Of a stretch of 64,000 bases of DNA, positions 23,880 to 34,883 are shown in pieces. Origin of the DNA: Oreohelix idahoensis (lineage: Eukaryota > Mollusca > Gastropoda > Stylommatophora > Oreohelicidae). The position numbers and the translations under genes were made by a program. Below the pieces are notes generated by a model that saw only the letters and a program-made list of their open reading frames with translations, was not told the origin of the DNA and ran no database searches. The stretch is taken from assembly GCA_024509875.1 (NCBI GenBank), contig JAMPIV010019107.1:212773-276772 (forward strand), given 5' to 3'. How positions within the stretch are numbered: position 1 is the first letter of the stretch; each line of letters starts with the position of its first letter.

Positions 23880-24475
23880 GATTCGTATAATAATAATAAT
23901 AATAGCCCCTTCAGTCATAACTGACTATGGGAATGCGCCCCTGAGGTAACAACCCTCAGCTGGTTATTTTCCTCGTGTTCCTTTCGACGTTTTCTCCTCT
24001 CTTCTGCTTGTTGTGTGAGCTTCTTGTCGCCCGATCTGAGGTGGCGCAGCAGCTAGCATCGCCACTTGGTGCGTTCGGCAGCTTCATCCTCCCAGGTTGC
24101 TGGGTTTATTTCCAGTGCTCTCATGTCTCTCTTGCACACATCTTTGAATCTAAGCTGCAGTTGCCCAATTGTTCTTTTGCAAGCAGCCAGTTGTCCGTAG
24201 GAGATATCTTTTTGGTGCGACCATTTTCCATGCGGCTAACATTGCCAGGCCAGCGTAATCTGCGCTGTCTAAGTAGTGTATTCATTGCTTTGCAAGCCAG
24301 CACGTGACAACACCTCGACATTTGTCACTTTATCTTTCCACGAAATGCCGAGGATGTTGCGTAGACACCGTAGATGGACGGTATTGAGCTTTCTTTCTTG
24401 CTTAGCATAGGTTGTCCATGTCTCGCCGCCATATAGAAGTGTGCTGGTGACGCAGGCGTTATATATTATGTAAGA
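23880..24475 (-). pseudogene. 5'-truncated LINE tail (another RTE-like family)
   Basis: The minus strand, with frame breaks, encodes the C-terminal block RLRWPGNVSRMENGR and DSKMCARET, characteristic of the end of endonuclease/RT LINE proteins. On the element strand its 3' end runs into (ATT)n at about 23888-23906, the tail. This family is distinct from LINE A and LINE B. Confidence 0.6.
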
Positions 24476-25530
24476 TTCTTGTCAAATATACTATATCAGA
24501 GGGCGTGATGACCACAAGGAAATAAAGTAGCAGAGATAGACACGTACACGCACACCTAAAGTAACCAACTAGAAAGAGCCAAAGTAAAGAAGAACTGAAA
24601 GTACCCTTAAACAAAAATGTTTGGCGCCTCCAACTAGGCACCGGTACGTTAAGATAGATGAACCCTACTTCAATGAATTAATTAAGAAAGTGATATAAAC
24701 AACTTTCAGCTACATTGTAACAAGCACAAACACCAGAGATGTGATCTGGCATGGTGACCAATAATTTAAACAAGTAAGAAATGACTATATGAAGGAGGAA
24801 AAGAACAAAGATAAAGAAAACGGGTAGCATTAAGTTCCAAAAGGGACAACATTGCAAGCGCTGAGTGGGGCTCGGGGACTGATGCGAGAGTCAAAAATCA
24901 TAACAACCAGCTGCCCCCTTTATTACACACAAGAGTCGGGGCTACTACTAAATTCCTGCATCTGGATTTCCCCATCTCCGCTACTCAGGAAATGCTCCAA
25001 TCCTGATGTTACGAACCATATGTACACTAGTTCTAGGATATATTAGGCCCTCTTCACGAAACAATTAATGGAAATAATAATAGTAGTAATAGTACCAGTG
25101 TTAATAACTTTATAAATACTAATTAAGTAAAACAAAGGCCTAAAGAACGAAATTAAATGTAAAACAAAAAAAAAAAAAAAATCATAATAAACAACAGCAA
25201 AAGAAATCTATAAAGAAAGAGAAAACTAATTAAATACAAAGGGGACATTATAATGTGTGACAGATTGTGGTATGTAGGAGACAGACATGACAAGAACACG
25301 ACACATATTCATTAGTGTCACAATAATTGTAATGTAATGTTATAAATACACTAAGAACTATGTTTTAAAACAGAACTTGATTGTGACTTACGTATACACT
25401 AAATGAGATAAGATTATAATCATGAACCAACCACAAAATAGGGATTTTCAGAAGAAAAAAACATCATACACACAAACACACATGAATTCACTTAATATTT
25501 TCTTATCGCAGGTCCAATCGTCCATTTAAA
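24476..25530. other. Non-coding AT-rich spacer
   Basis: There is an A15-type run near 25168-25182 and small AT-rich stretches. No coding or structural signal is seen. Confidence 0.4.
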
Positions 25531-25532
25531 TA

Positions 25533-27026
25533 TACTGTTCAAAAAAAGAAACGCATAGCTACTGAAGGCACACACATAGCCATAATTTTGACATTCAATA
25601 ACTTTTTTTAATTTAATGAGTTAATTGTTCAAATTGCACACAAGAATACCTTAGGGTTCAACCATTCAATTGACAGTTGTTTTGCATCTGGGTCACGAGA
25701 GTTTTTTGGCGTACGGGCTTTCCCGTTAGTATGCTGTGTGGCCTCCTCTTGCATCGATCAGCGACTGGCATCTTCTGGGCATGGATGCGATCAGACGTCT
25801 GATGTGGGCCTGTGAGATGGCTGATCACTCTTCCTGGAGTGCCTGGAACAGATCACGACGATTGGCTGGAGCAACGTCTCGGCGACAAACACGTCTATGC
25901 AGCTCATCCCACATGTGCTCAATCGGACTCATGTCTGGAGACAGGGATGGCCAGGGAAGGGTGAGAATAGGGTCCGGCGTTGTCCTGTTGAAACACAGAC
26001 CTTTGGGCAGCCAAAAGTGGAAGGACATGGGGTCGAAGAGTTTCATTGACGTATCGTTGCGCATCCAAGCCTCCTTCAATGTGCACCAATTGACTCCTTC
26101 CGTTGTAACTGATCATTCCCCACACCATTGCACCTCCACCACCGTGCGGCGGAGCTTCATCAACACAATTTTGGGCAAAACGTTCATTTCGCCTACGGTA
26201 GACCCTACGCCGTCTGTCATGACGCTGCAACAAAAAGAAAGATTCGTCACTAAACCAGACACGTCTCCATTGATTGTCAGCTGCCCAGGGACGATGCTGG
26301 TTGGCCCAAAGAAGTCGATTTTGGCGATGGCGGCGCGTAAGGACTGGTCCTCGGTGAGGTCGTTGTGCCCAAAGTCCAGCGTCATGCAGTCTATTCCGGA
26401 CAGTTTGATCAGACACATGACGTCCTGCAGGCAATGACTGGGCAGTTGAAGAAGCTGTTGTAAACCTGTCTCTGAGGTGACGAAGCCGAATAAAGCGATC
26501 CTCCGCTGCTGTTGTCACTCTGGGTCGTCCACTGCGATGCCGGTCTTCAACTGAGCCAGTGGCTTGGAACCGGTGCCAAAGTCGACTGATGGTACTCTGA
26601 TGCACGTTTAGATGCCTGGCAACCTGACTTTGACTTTCGCCTGCTTGCAGTCGGCCAATAGCAATGTTTCTTAAATTTATCGATAGAGACGCCATAAATG
26701 TCTGTTTGAGAATGAACTGAATTTTGTGTGTGTAGCGTTATCCTATTATAGGGTTTCAGTTGCGTAGTCAGTGAATAGTGTTCACCCCAAATTTTGTTGC
26801 TTTCACGTGCGCGCAACATGAGCTGTGGTCAAAAATTGCGTCATAAACACTATTGACCACTGCGTTGTAACGATTACAAAAACGAACGCAATTCAGGTCA
26901 ACACGTGCATTTGAAACTGTAAAGAACATTTCAGGCTGGTTTTTATATACCCTAGCACAAAATTTTACTTACAAACTCATAAAAACGTGCCCTCGGATAG
27001 CTATGTGTTTCTTTTTTTGAACAGTA
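25533..27026 (-). mobile_element. Tc1/mariner transposon with intact terminal inverted repeats
   Basis: Matching inverted ends (TACTGTTCAAAAAAAGAAAC at 25533 and its complement ending at 27026) are flanked by TA, the signature target of Tc1/mariner elements. The length is about 1.49 kb. The inverted repeat continues, with changes, through CATAGCTA. It contains one broken transposase gene. The choice between TACTG and CTG as the first element bases is arbitrary because TA is repeated at both ends. Confidence 0.85.
25825..26695 (-). pseudogene. Tc1-type transposase, frameshifted by a deletion in the catalytic core
   Basis: This would be a cut-and-paste DDE transposase. It starts at the ATG at 26693-26695. 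It has an N-terminal paired-type DNA-binding region (QVARHLNVHQSTISRLWHRF, GRPRVTT), the first catalytic Asp in WFSDESFF near residue 150 and the second in FQQDNAGP near residue 239. The frame then diverges and ends at 25919. The last catalytic Glu, in SPDMSPIEHMWDEL, is in another frame (25825-26079). Only 61 bases separate the second Asp and the Glu codons, where the D34E family has 102, so about 41 bases are missing. Confidence 0.8.
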
Positions 27027-27092
27027 TATATAAAAAATATACATATATTCATCTGATTTACAGTGCTGCATACACATTTACCAGCTCGACTT

Positions 27093-27396
27093 GGGAGCCG
27101 CGCTGGTGTAATGGTTAAGACGTTGCGCTAGTGTAATGGTTAAGACGTTGCGCTAGCGACCAGGTTTTCAAGGTTCAAGCCCGGGCGCCGGCATTTGTAG
27201 GAGTGTCATCGACCGGGAATTTGACTGAATAACCTGAACGGCTCCTGCAGATAAACCCTCTGTGGATGGGAAGGAGCGAAGCTCCTGACCGTGTTGGAAG
27301 GAAAGTCCACTGTCTCCCCAGCCTCGCAATGACATCTCATTGGGCCAAAAAGGGCTGGAAAGCTCGAGTGCCGCTGGTTAGAGAAAAAAAACAAAA
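27093..27396 (+). mobile_element. tRNA-derived SINE with duplicated A-box region
   Basis: A perfect 13-bp duplication, ACCAGCTCGACTT, at 27080-27092 and 27397-27409 flanks it. The tRNA-like head has TGGTGTAATGGTTAAGAC (A box) and GGTTCAAGCCC (B box). The A-box region, GTGTAATGGTTAAGACGTTG plus GCGCTA, occurs twice in tandem at about 27115-27165. The element ends in an A-rich tail. The body is about 200 bp with no coding capacity. Confidence 0.82.
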
Positions 27397-27715
27397 ACCA
27401 GCTCGACTTAACTTGTTTCACAACCTGACAAGGAGCCGAGCAGAAATTGAGAGGCCCGGCTGCACCTAAAATTGCCTGACAATGTTCGTGAAGGGAATGT
27501 TTCCCATTTGTGTTCTGGTCTCTGCATTATGGAGCGGAACTCAACCTAACTGTGTATACAATGGAACCACTTATCCGGTATTTGAGATGTTTCATTGAAA
27601 TAATGGTTACTAAACTGAATAGCTGATTAGTTAGCTTTTTTGGTTTGTTTCAGCTTATTTTATCATCTGGGGATTTTGAGGGTTCACTGACTTTCTCATA
27701 TAGCAGCACTTATGA

Positions 27716-27905
27716 GTCATCATCATCATTATCATCATCTTTATTATCAGCATCATCATCATCATCACTGCCCTACAGTTCCTGAAGAAGCACAGGCCAA
27801 GTTCGCCTGTTCCGTGCCATCAGTTCCAGGTTTTTCCAAATCTTCATCTCTTTCATTTCTGACCCCAGCTCTCTTCTCCATGAAGGTTTGGTCTATTCGA
27901 CTCTT
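27716..27905 (-). mobile_element. CAT-rich repeat with possible LINE 3'-end fragment
   Basis: (ATC)n-type sequence at 27716-27770 is followed by DNA whose minus strand resembles the last part of LINE B-like elements (AGAGAGCTGGGGTCAGAAAT). It is short and diverged. Confidence 0.35.
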
Positions 27906-28079
27906 GGCTAATAATAGACTGTGTCATTGATGACCTTTGACGGTTAGTGATTGTTACAGTTCTTTTATAATCTGCGATGATTGTGTGATTGACTCACTGT
28001 ATAAATGAATGATTCTTTTAGGCAAAGTTTAGTGGTTGATAAAAAGATGAATTTTGAGTATGCATGTGTCGACTACCCC

Positions 28080-28345
28080 AGTGTAGTTTCCGGAGGTCTC
28101 CGTAGAGACAAAGACAAACTTGACTATTTTTCCGTCAGACGTCTAGGTTGTGCATGGGGCTGGCAACCTCATCATGTCAAACAAATTGCTGTAGAAAATA
28201 CCTCAGCCAAAATTTGCGCTTTGATGTAGGCTTCCTTCAAGTTCCAATTTCTCGATTCTCCATAAGGAGCCAAAAGGGAGATGATGATGAAGATGACGAA
28301 AGTGATGATGATGAAGATGACGAAAGTGATGATGATGATCTGACG
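28080..28345 (+). mobile_element. SINE-like repeat with stem-loop end and GAT tail
   Basis: The body contains GTGCATGGGGCTGGCAACCTC and CATGTCAAACAAATTGCTG. It ends CTCCATAAGGAGCCAAAAG at about 28257-28275, followed by a GATGAT-rich tail with a repeated 24-bp unit to about 28345. The same body and end occur inverted at 48735-48930 (CAT-array tail), more diverged at 21480-21645 and, in part, at 53039-53145. Confidence 0.6.
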
Positions 28346-28842
28346 CTTACATCTGTATTTGTTTTGTTTGTTAGTTTAAAAAAAAAAAAACTTAAAATTA
28401 ACAGACTCCAAAACCAAGCAATGAGAATCATAACAGGATGCATGAATACAACAGCTATTAAGGAACTTCAAAATATTACATACATCCAGCCAATGGAGGA
28501 TATAAGAGATATCAGAGATATCAGGGCTCAGTAGCAAGTCGAGAAATTCAAGAGACTAACAGACCACTCAGTGTACCATAGAATAAATGATCTAGGAAGG
28601 GGAAGAATCAAGCGAAGCAACTCTGTAGAATCAACCAAAACAAAAGATGAGAGCAGATCCCCTAAATACGATATCAACAACTAAACCCGTCTACACTGCA
28701 CACAAGTTTCCAGCTTGGAAACAACATGGCTTCCCCCAGAACGTTAGAAAACATTTCTGGTATTGAGGGAAAGAAGAGCCAGACTGCAACAGAGAGAAGA
28801 GCCAGTACCACAAAATACACAGAGAATCATTACTCAAGCAAC

Positions 28843-28982
28843 ACATGGACCCATGCTTACACAGATGGATCAGCAACACATGGACCCATGCTTACACAGA
28901 TGGATCAGCAACACATGGACCCATGCTTACACAGATGGATCAGCAACACATGGACCCAGGCTTACACAGATGGATCAGCAAC
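28843..28982 (+). repeat. 35-bp minisatellite, four copies, inside the RNase H motif
   Basis: The unit ACATGGACCCATGCTTACAC plus 15 further bases is repeated four times at a period of exactly 35, with one substitution in the last copy. It encodes the YTDGSA catalytic motif. Three extra units add 105 bases, so the original frame is restored after the array. Confidence 0.92.
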
Positions 28983-29527
28983 AAATACAACAGAAGACGG
29001 TGGAGTGTTGCTTAGCATTAAGCAATGATACACAAGAAAAGGCTATCAGTCGCAACAGGAAAATTCTCAAGTAACTTCACAGCAAAGGAAGATGCTTTGA
29101 AAGCTGCAGCAGAGGTCCTAATGACAGAGGAAAGCACCGAGAGACAAGTTGCTTTCTTTACAGATGCGTTGTCAGTAATTGCAACGCTAAAGAGCTATAA
29201 TAATGCAGGTCTGGATGACCTAAGAGTAATACTCCACAAACTGCGTCAGCGTTTCAAAAGAGTTGTAATACAGTGAATCCCATCTCTTTGCAACATCCCC
29301 GGCAATGAAGAGGCTGGCAAAGGAAGGCGAAAAGCTACTTCAGCCTGATTTGAAGAGGCAAAGAAGCAGATACAAGAACAAATTGACAGCAGAGCATCCA
29401 GGCCACACAAACAATGACGCATATCATTATCTCAGCAGAAAAGAACAAGTAGTAATCTTCAGACTCCGCACTAGCCACAACAGATTTGGGATACTATCTA
29501 TTCAACAAGCTAAAGATAAGAACTACC

Positions 29528-29568
29528 TTACTTACTTAGTCGTTCCCCTTCTACCGTGAGGCGTAGAG
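29528..29568 (-). mobile_element. 41-bp LINE A tail insertion
   Basis: Only the last 41 bases of LINE A (the TAAG tail and the codons just before the stop) are inserted in the RNase H LINE fragment. They are flanked by a perfect 15-bp duplication, AAGATAAGAACTACC, at 29513-29527 and 29569-29583. This is a 'dead-on-arrival' insertion from very early termination of reverse transcription. Confidence 0.85.
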
Positions 29569-29944
29569 AAGATAAGAACTACCGATGAGTATAATTGTGG
29601 CACTGAAAAAATGACTGCTAAACATCTGATTCAAAGATGTCCGACATATGAAAGCACACAGAAAAACCAGTTACAAGAGCATATGAATGTTTGGGGCAGG
29701 CTTGCTGTAAGGAGACCAGCTCATAAGGAGCCAAAAAAAGATGATTTTATTTTATTTAAAAAAAGATTTTGTCTCGTTTTAACCTAAACACAGGGTTCGT
29801 CGGTTATATTAGGACGCATGTCTAAATATAAAAGATCGTGTGATCTGGTTTTTGACCCTATCCGATGATGATGACGATTTGAGATCTACACACGTGTTTT
29901 TAAAAAAATTCTTTTATCGAAATAATTGCTATTATTATTATTAT

Positions 29945-30160
29945 CATGAAGAAGAGACGTGGTCCGCAACCAGTGGATACGTCAAGACGTCAAAACCCAG
30001 CCCCTGAAGACTCAAGTGGGACAGTCCCAATTATGGTGATTTGGCCATGTGTACAGAAAGGGAGACGATCGGCTACAATGACAACTATGGGGAACCAAGA
30101 TCAAAGGATACAGACCTCCAGAAAGACCGAGAGTACGCTGGGAGGAGAACATTATATTTT
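29945..30160 (+). pseudogene. Degenerate LINE A fragment (C-terminal region)
   Basis: The plus strand aligns by eye with LINE A codons for the NQTIRQGLK...RWFGHVCRM...GRPRVRWED part: GTCCGCAACCAGTGGATACG, GATTTGGCCATGTGTACAG, CCAGAAAGACCGAGAGTACG. It has many substitutions and stops. This is an old copy unrelated to the two TSD-bounded ones. Confidence 0.6.
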
Positions 30161-30222
30161 TGTTGTTATTTATTGTTTAACTAGATTTGCTCAGCTTCTC
30201 GCCCTTTTGCAGCCAATACCAA

Positions 30223-32648
30223 TGTCATGGAATATTCTAATCCACATATATAAATTATCAATTAAATATAAAGCCTAATAAATACATATAATAAATAAAG
30301 GAAGAAGAATGGTAAAGAACAGTGCTGTCACAATGACTGTACTCGAAATCCCCTTGTTTTCTACTGCGTAAGCAAATTGTAACGCTTTCATGTTGATATT
30401 AAAGGCTTTCTGCAACATACACGCGTTTCCCAAACACACAATAAAATGTGCTGCCTTTCTAAGAAAAACCTTGAAATATGCAAGTTGACCTACATTTTAA
30501 ATTCCATTCATGTCTTTTTCTACACTGCGTTACCAAAACGAACGAACAGATGGTCAAAAGGATAAAGAGAGAGGGGAGGGCTGAAAATCAGGAACGCATG
30601 CAACACGCGTCGCGCGATACACAAATGCTGCCATCACGCGTGTAAGTCTACATGCACTAATTTTTTTTCAGACGGACAGTGATAAAATACACTACCCTTT
30701 CCCAGAGTTAGGTTTATAAATCATAAAAAACTCTTATTAGAAAAGATAACATTAGATGGGTTTACGGTTGAAAACATAACAGTACCCAGACAGCACATCT
30801 TCGAAACAGGAGGTAGAAAATACATATTTTGAACGCAGCCACGTAGCTCTTTTAAATTTGGATAATTGGGTCCCTTAGGGCTTGCTGACAAATAATATGT
30901 AAAACGTTACGCAAATAGTCCAGGAATTAATAAATTATACCCAAAATAAAATAGTGAGGATGCCTGACAGCATGGAATCATTTCTGCTCATAAAATTTTT
31001 TTTATAACGTGTTTGAAAAAAACCTTACGTTACATAAATAGCCTACCATGTAAACTCCCCATTGATTGGAGCGCAACAAATGAAAGCCTAACCACGATTG
31101 GTCGGACTATAAATACTATCTTTAGTTGTTAGGGGAAACGGGGAAAGGTAACATTTTTTCAAACACTTGTCGAAACGGGGCCTCATTGGTCAGACTCGCT
31201 GATATACACACTTGGGAGCGTTAGTTCGAAACCACTTGTTTAAATAAGCTTGATAAAGCATCAGTGCGTTGAAGCCAGCTTATATTTGGCTCAATAAAAG
31301 CCTGGAAGATAAGCAGATGGGAATTTGTGCCAGTTTGTGCCAGAATTCATTGCTAATCAACGTATCTGTGTTTATTTCCATGAAATTGTGGTAAGCTTGA
31401 ACCATTCAGTATCTTTTAATGAAAATTGAATGTAAATTGTTAATTTATGCCTGTATATATATATGTGTAGTTCAGTGGCAAACAGGAGATAAAGCCTATA
31501 ATGCTCCAGCCTGAACAGAGGGTGTCAGGGAAGTAAAACGGCATGGAATGGCCAAATAGTACACTGACACCTGGATGATTGATTAGACAGAAATAATGCT
31601 GGAAGTGCAGAGGCGTAGTGACCATTAAGGATGGTAATGCTGGTATAAAGTATTTCAGATGAAGCTGACTGTTGGCCTAACGCTCTGAACGCAATGTTTG
31701 TGATGTATTGTGATCAGTGTAAAAAGAAAATATAAATTAGTTATGAAGTAGAAGGTACATCCTTCTTGATTTCAGGGACAGTGGTCTTGATGGTACTGAG
31801 TAGCACCTGGTCAGAGCTTTGCTGAATCCAGTGTCGGACAGCATACTCCTTGGTCCTTTTAGCTATCAGTGAGGTGTCTCCAGAGCCCAGAGGAGAATTC
31901 GAGCAGAGGAGTCCTTTCCTGCCACCATCACGCCAGATAAGCTAACTTGGCCAGCTGAGCTCAACATTATGTCCCCTCATCTTGAAATGACTTTATAAAA
32001 TTAACATTAAGAGGGGAATTTACTTGTCTTAATATCAGGAACTGAGAACATCTCCAATAATAGTCCCAAAAGACAAACTATTGAAGTCATGATGACAAAT
32101 ACCAACAGAGCTTGAACAAAACAAAACCAGTATTACCTCATATTACCACTACACAACTGACACACATAGGATATTTTTAATAATATATGTCACTACAATA
32201 TTCATATTGATAAAGTCTGTACATATACTTGTAATTAAAATTGATTGTGATTCCTGGTTCCTTTGTATTTGAATCAGGACACAAATACATTATTGACAGC
32301 ACTGAATACATATTGTTATTTGAAAAGTTACGAGTGACTTCCTTAAGATATTCTCATAGAGTGTTATATGTATGTGAGTGTCACAGTGTTGTTAAGAGTA
32401 GTGGATTAAATTAAATTGTTTATCTGTCTGTTGTTGTGACTTACACTTCATCATACACATACCCTAGACACATAACGTAGTCATCACACTATTCCAGAAT
32501 AATTCTGACTGAGATATATAGATATGTGGTAGCAAGTAAGGTTATATATAATACACTACTCTTATTAGATATATATATACCTTCACAGCTGATCTCAGTC
32601 AGTACACTAAGTCCCCTATAAATATTTATAACATCCCACTTCACCACA
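30223..32648 (+). repeat. Gypsy-1 5' LTR (2426 bp)
   Basis: It starts TGTCATGGAATATTC and ends ATCCCACTTCACCACA, TG...CA. The first roughly 2.0 kb is nearly identical to 36857-38874, with scattered single-base differences and small indels. AT-rich promoter-like sequence (TATAAATATTTATAAC) precedes the 3' edge. The last roughly 410 bp have no counterpart in the truncated 3' LTR, so this end is set by the CA and the adjacent primer-binding site. Confidence 0.75.
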
Positions 32649-32653
32649 TATAT

Positions 32654-32672
32654 TGGGGTCTCGCTCTTGGGA
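32654..32672 (+). other. Gypsy-1 candidate primer-binding site
   Basis: TGGGGTCTCGCTCTTGGGA begins five bases after the LTR end. It resembles the tRNA-Pro type of primer-binding site (TGGGGGCTCG...) known from other retroelements. Confidence 0.5.
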
Positions 32673-32850
32673 TTTTGAATCTTTCCCTATTAAAAATATT
32701 GGGGGTAATTCACTTCAGGGAATATAAGAATTAAAAGGTATCCTTGGGTGGAATTAAATAAGGTTGAGCTCACGGTGCCTGTGTTGTCCATTATATATAT
32801 TTAGAATTTGAATTGTTGGATAGACATTGTAGAAATTTACCTGATAGACA

Positions 32851-34881
32851 ATGGCGGACCTGGCCAAGTTTCGATCTGCTGCTGTACAGACTGCAAAAGA
32901 GTTAGGATTAGATGGGCAAGTTATGGTTGCCTATGTCACTACGGAATGTGACAAATTTATTGAACGTGAAGAAAGAAGGTTTGAAGCCGAAAGAAAGTTA
33001 GAGGCTGACAAGGAAATTAAGAGGTTGCAGATTGAGGCTGACAAAGAGGCTAAAGCATTGGAAGCCGAGGAAAGAAGACAGGCTGCAGAAAGAGAAGAGA
33101 AGAAATTAGCTGCAGAAAGGGAAGAGAAGAAATTAGCTGCAGAAAGGGAAGAGAGGAGATTAGCTGCAGAAAGGGAAGCAGAAGATAAAAGATTACAAAG
33201 GGAACATGAGTTACGACTAAGGGAGTTTGAGTTTCAAGGCCATGCTCCTGAAAATGGTGCCAGTCCCTTTGCCTCTGATGCTACGGTTACTCAAGGAGCC
33301 TCAACCTCAGCTATGAATTTTCATTTAGATCATTTTGTTGAGAAAGACGATGATATAGAGAGCTACCTAAATAGGTATGAGCTATTAGCTACCACGTATG
33401 GGTTAGAGAGAGAAAGGTGGAGCTTAAAGTTATCTCAGGGACTTCGTGGGGCAGCTTATGAAGTTTTTGCAAAAATGAGCAGAGGTGATCAGGAAAAATA
33501 TGACATGCTAAAGCAGGCTCTTTTGTTAAGGTATGAAAAGAATGCAGAATTCTATAGAAAAAAATTTAGGAATGCTAAACTACTGTCAGGTGAAACCTAT
33601 CACCAGTTCTCTGCACGAATAGAGACATACTTGGAGAAATGGACTTCTCTGGGGAAAACCCAAGATCTTAAGGAAATGGTCCTTATAGAGCAATTAAGAG
33701 AGTCCATGGCTCCAGACCTGAGAAAGTTTCTCATGGAACAAGGTGCAGAGAGGCTGGATGAGTTGCTAAATGTTGCTGAAAGGTATCAAGCAGCTCAAGC
33801 AGAGGTAACAGATAATAAAAAGAAACAGGTGGACAACTTTAGGGCACCACAGAACTTTAATAAATTTGATCCTAAGGATCAAAATAAAGGTAAGCACCAA
33901 TTTGATAGGCCACGGTATGAAAATAAAAATAAATTCCCACAATTCGATGAAAGGAAATATGATGAAAGAAAATCTTTCAACCAAGGAAAAAGGTGGTGTA
34001 AAAATTGTAAGATGAACAATCATGACACTGACCATTGTAGAAGGAAACCTGTGTATATGGCAACCCTTCAGGTCAGGTCGACCTCAAGACAGGAGGAGGA
34101 TATTATGTTAGATACCACTCCAGAAGAGATGAGGAAGGCACAGGCTGGGGATAAAACACTCAAGCCTTGTTTCAGAAAATTGTCAACTTGTCATACAACT
34201 CCAGGCAAGGGAGAATTTTACATGAAAAACAAGTTGATGTATAGGAAGGCCGGAACTAGATCCCATGGTCACGGACAGCTGGTTCTTCCAAAGAGATATA
34301 GGACAGAATTAATAAGGAGCATACATGTGAAACCAGATGGGGACCATGAGAAGATAGGTACCATCATTCAAAAGGTGGCTCACAATTATTATTGGCCCAA
34401 AGCAAGATGGGACATTGAGAATTTTGTAGAAAGGTGTAGCATAGCACATGAGGGAACACCCACAAGTGGGAACATGGATCAGGACCTGGACACGCCCCGG
34501 GGCAAAATTAGGCCTGACAATAAAAAGAAATATAGATTTGATAAAGTGGACCAAATGGAATGGGAAGCCCCTTTTCACGGACAAGCTTCACTTAACTGTT
34601 TTACAATGGCCACTATGCGGAGAGTGCAAAAAGATGTCTTACCCCAGGATAAGCCGAAAATCCCTCAATCGGACTTAAACAAACTGGAGGAAGAGGATGT
34701 AGAGAGGAAATCTCTCATCAAGAATTTTAAGTGGGGAGAAAGCCCCAAAAGAAAAATTGGTAGCGGTCGTTTTGTGAATGATAATTCTGGGAGGAAAAAT
34801 CATCACTATAAAGCTTCAAGTGGAAGAGACCATACCGGTGCATGGACAAATAGGTCCACACAATTAAAGGTCCATATGTAG
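32851..34881 (+). CDS. Gypsy-1 gag joined in frame to an integrase zinc-binding segment
   Basis: This is a 676-residue frame from ATG 32851. Residues about 35-130 are a charged coiled coil with repeated AEREEKKLA units. Residues about 150-330 form a retroelement capsid-like region (LNRYELLATTYGLERERW, FRNAKLLSGETYHQF). The zinc knuckle WCKNCKMNNHDTDHC (CX2CX4HX4C) is near residue 385. Instead of a protease, about 40 residues later comes a linker (TPEEMRKAQAGDKTL) and an integrase-type H2C2 segment (LVLPKRYRTELIRSIH...YYWPKARWDIENFVERC) that lacks the final cysteine spacing. The last about 130 residues are unrecognised. Continuous coding across this junction suggests an internal deletion that kept the frame. 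Confidence 0.72.
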   Translation: MADLAKFRSAAVQTAKELGLDGQVMVAYVTTECDKFIEREERRFEAERKLEADKEIKRLQIEADKEAKALEAEERRQAAEREEKKLAAEREEKKLAAEREERRLAAEREAEDKRLQREHELRLREFEFQGHAPENGASPFASDATVTQGASTSAMNFHLDHFVEKDDDIESYLNRYELLATTYGLERERWSLKLSQGLRGAAYEVFAKMSRGDQEKYDMLKQALLLRYEKNAEFYRKKFRNAKLLSGETYHQFSARIETYLEKWTSLGKTQDLKEMVLIEQLRESMAPDLRKFLMEQGAERLDELLNVAERYQAAQAEVTDNKKKQVDNFRAPQNFNKFDPKDQNKGKHQFDRPRYENKNKFPQFDERKYDERKSFNQGKRWCKNCKMNNHDTDHCRRKPVYMATLQVRSTSRQEEDIMLDTTPEEMRKAQAGDKTLKPCFRKLSTCHTTPGKGEFYMKNKLMYRKAGTRSHGHGQLVLPKRYRTELIRSIHVKPDGDHEKIGTIIQKVAHNYYWPKARWDIENFVERCSIAHEGTPTSGNMDQDLDTPRGKIRPDNKKKYRFDKVDQMEWEAPFHGQASLNCFTMATMRRVQKDVLPQDKPKIPQSDLNKLEEEDVERKSLIKNFKWGESPKRKIGSGRFVNDNSGRKNHHYKASSGRDHTGAWTNRSTQLKVHM

Positions 34882-34883
34882 CT

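Larger units (their letters stand above)
28383..29745 (+). pseudogene. LINE fragment with RNase H domain
   Basis: This is a broken C-terminal portion of a LINE polyprotein. It has INRLQNQAMRIITGCM (post-RT region), then an RNase H domain: the first catalytic Asp in AYTDGSAT (28843-28990, multiplied), Glu in the KEDALKAAAEVL context (29085-29115), Asp in FFTDALSVI (29155-29180), and the PGNEEA block near 29297-29314. A Zn-like end follows: ECNCGTEKMTAKHL-type residues near 29590-29640. Stops and frame changes occur at about 28530, 29028 and 29276. It ends at 29719-29733 with the GCTCATAAGGAGC hairpin and then AAAAAAAGATGATTTT. RNase H marks it as a family different from LINE A and LINE B. Confidence 0.65.
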
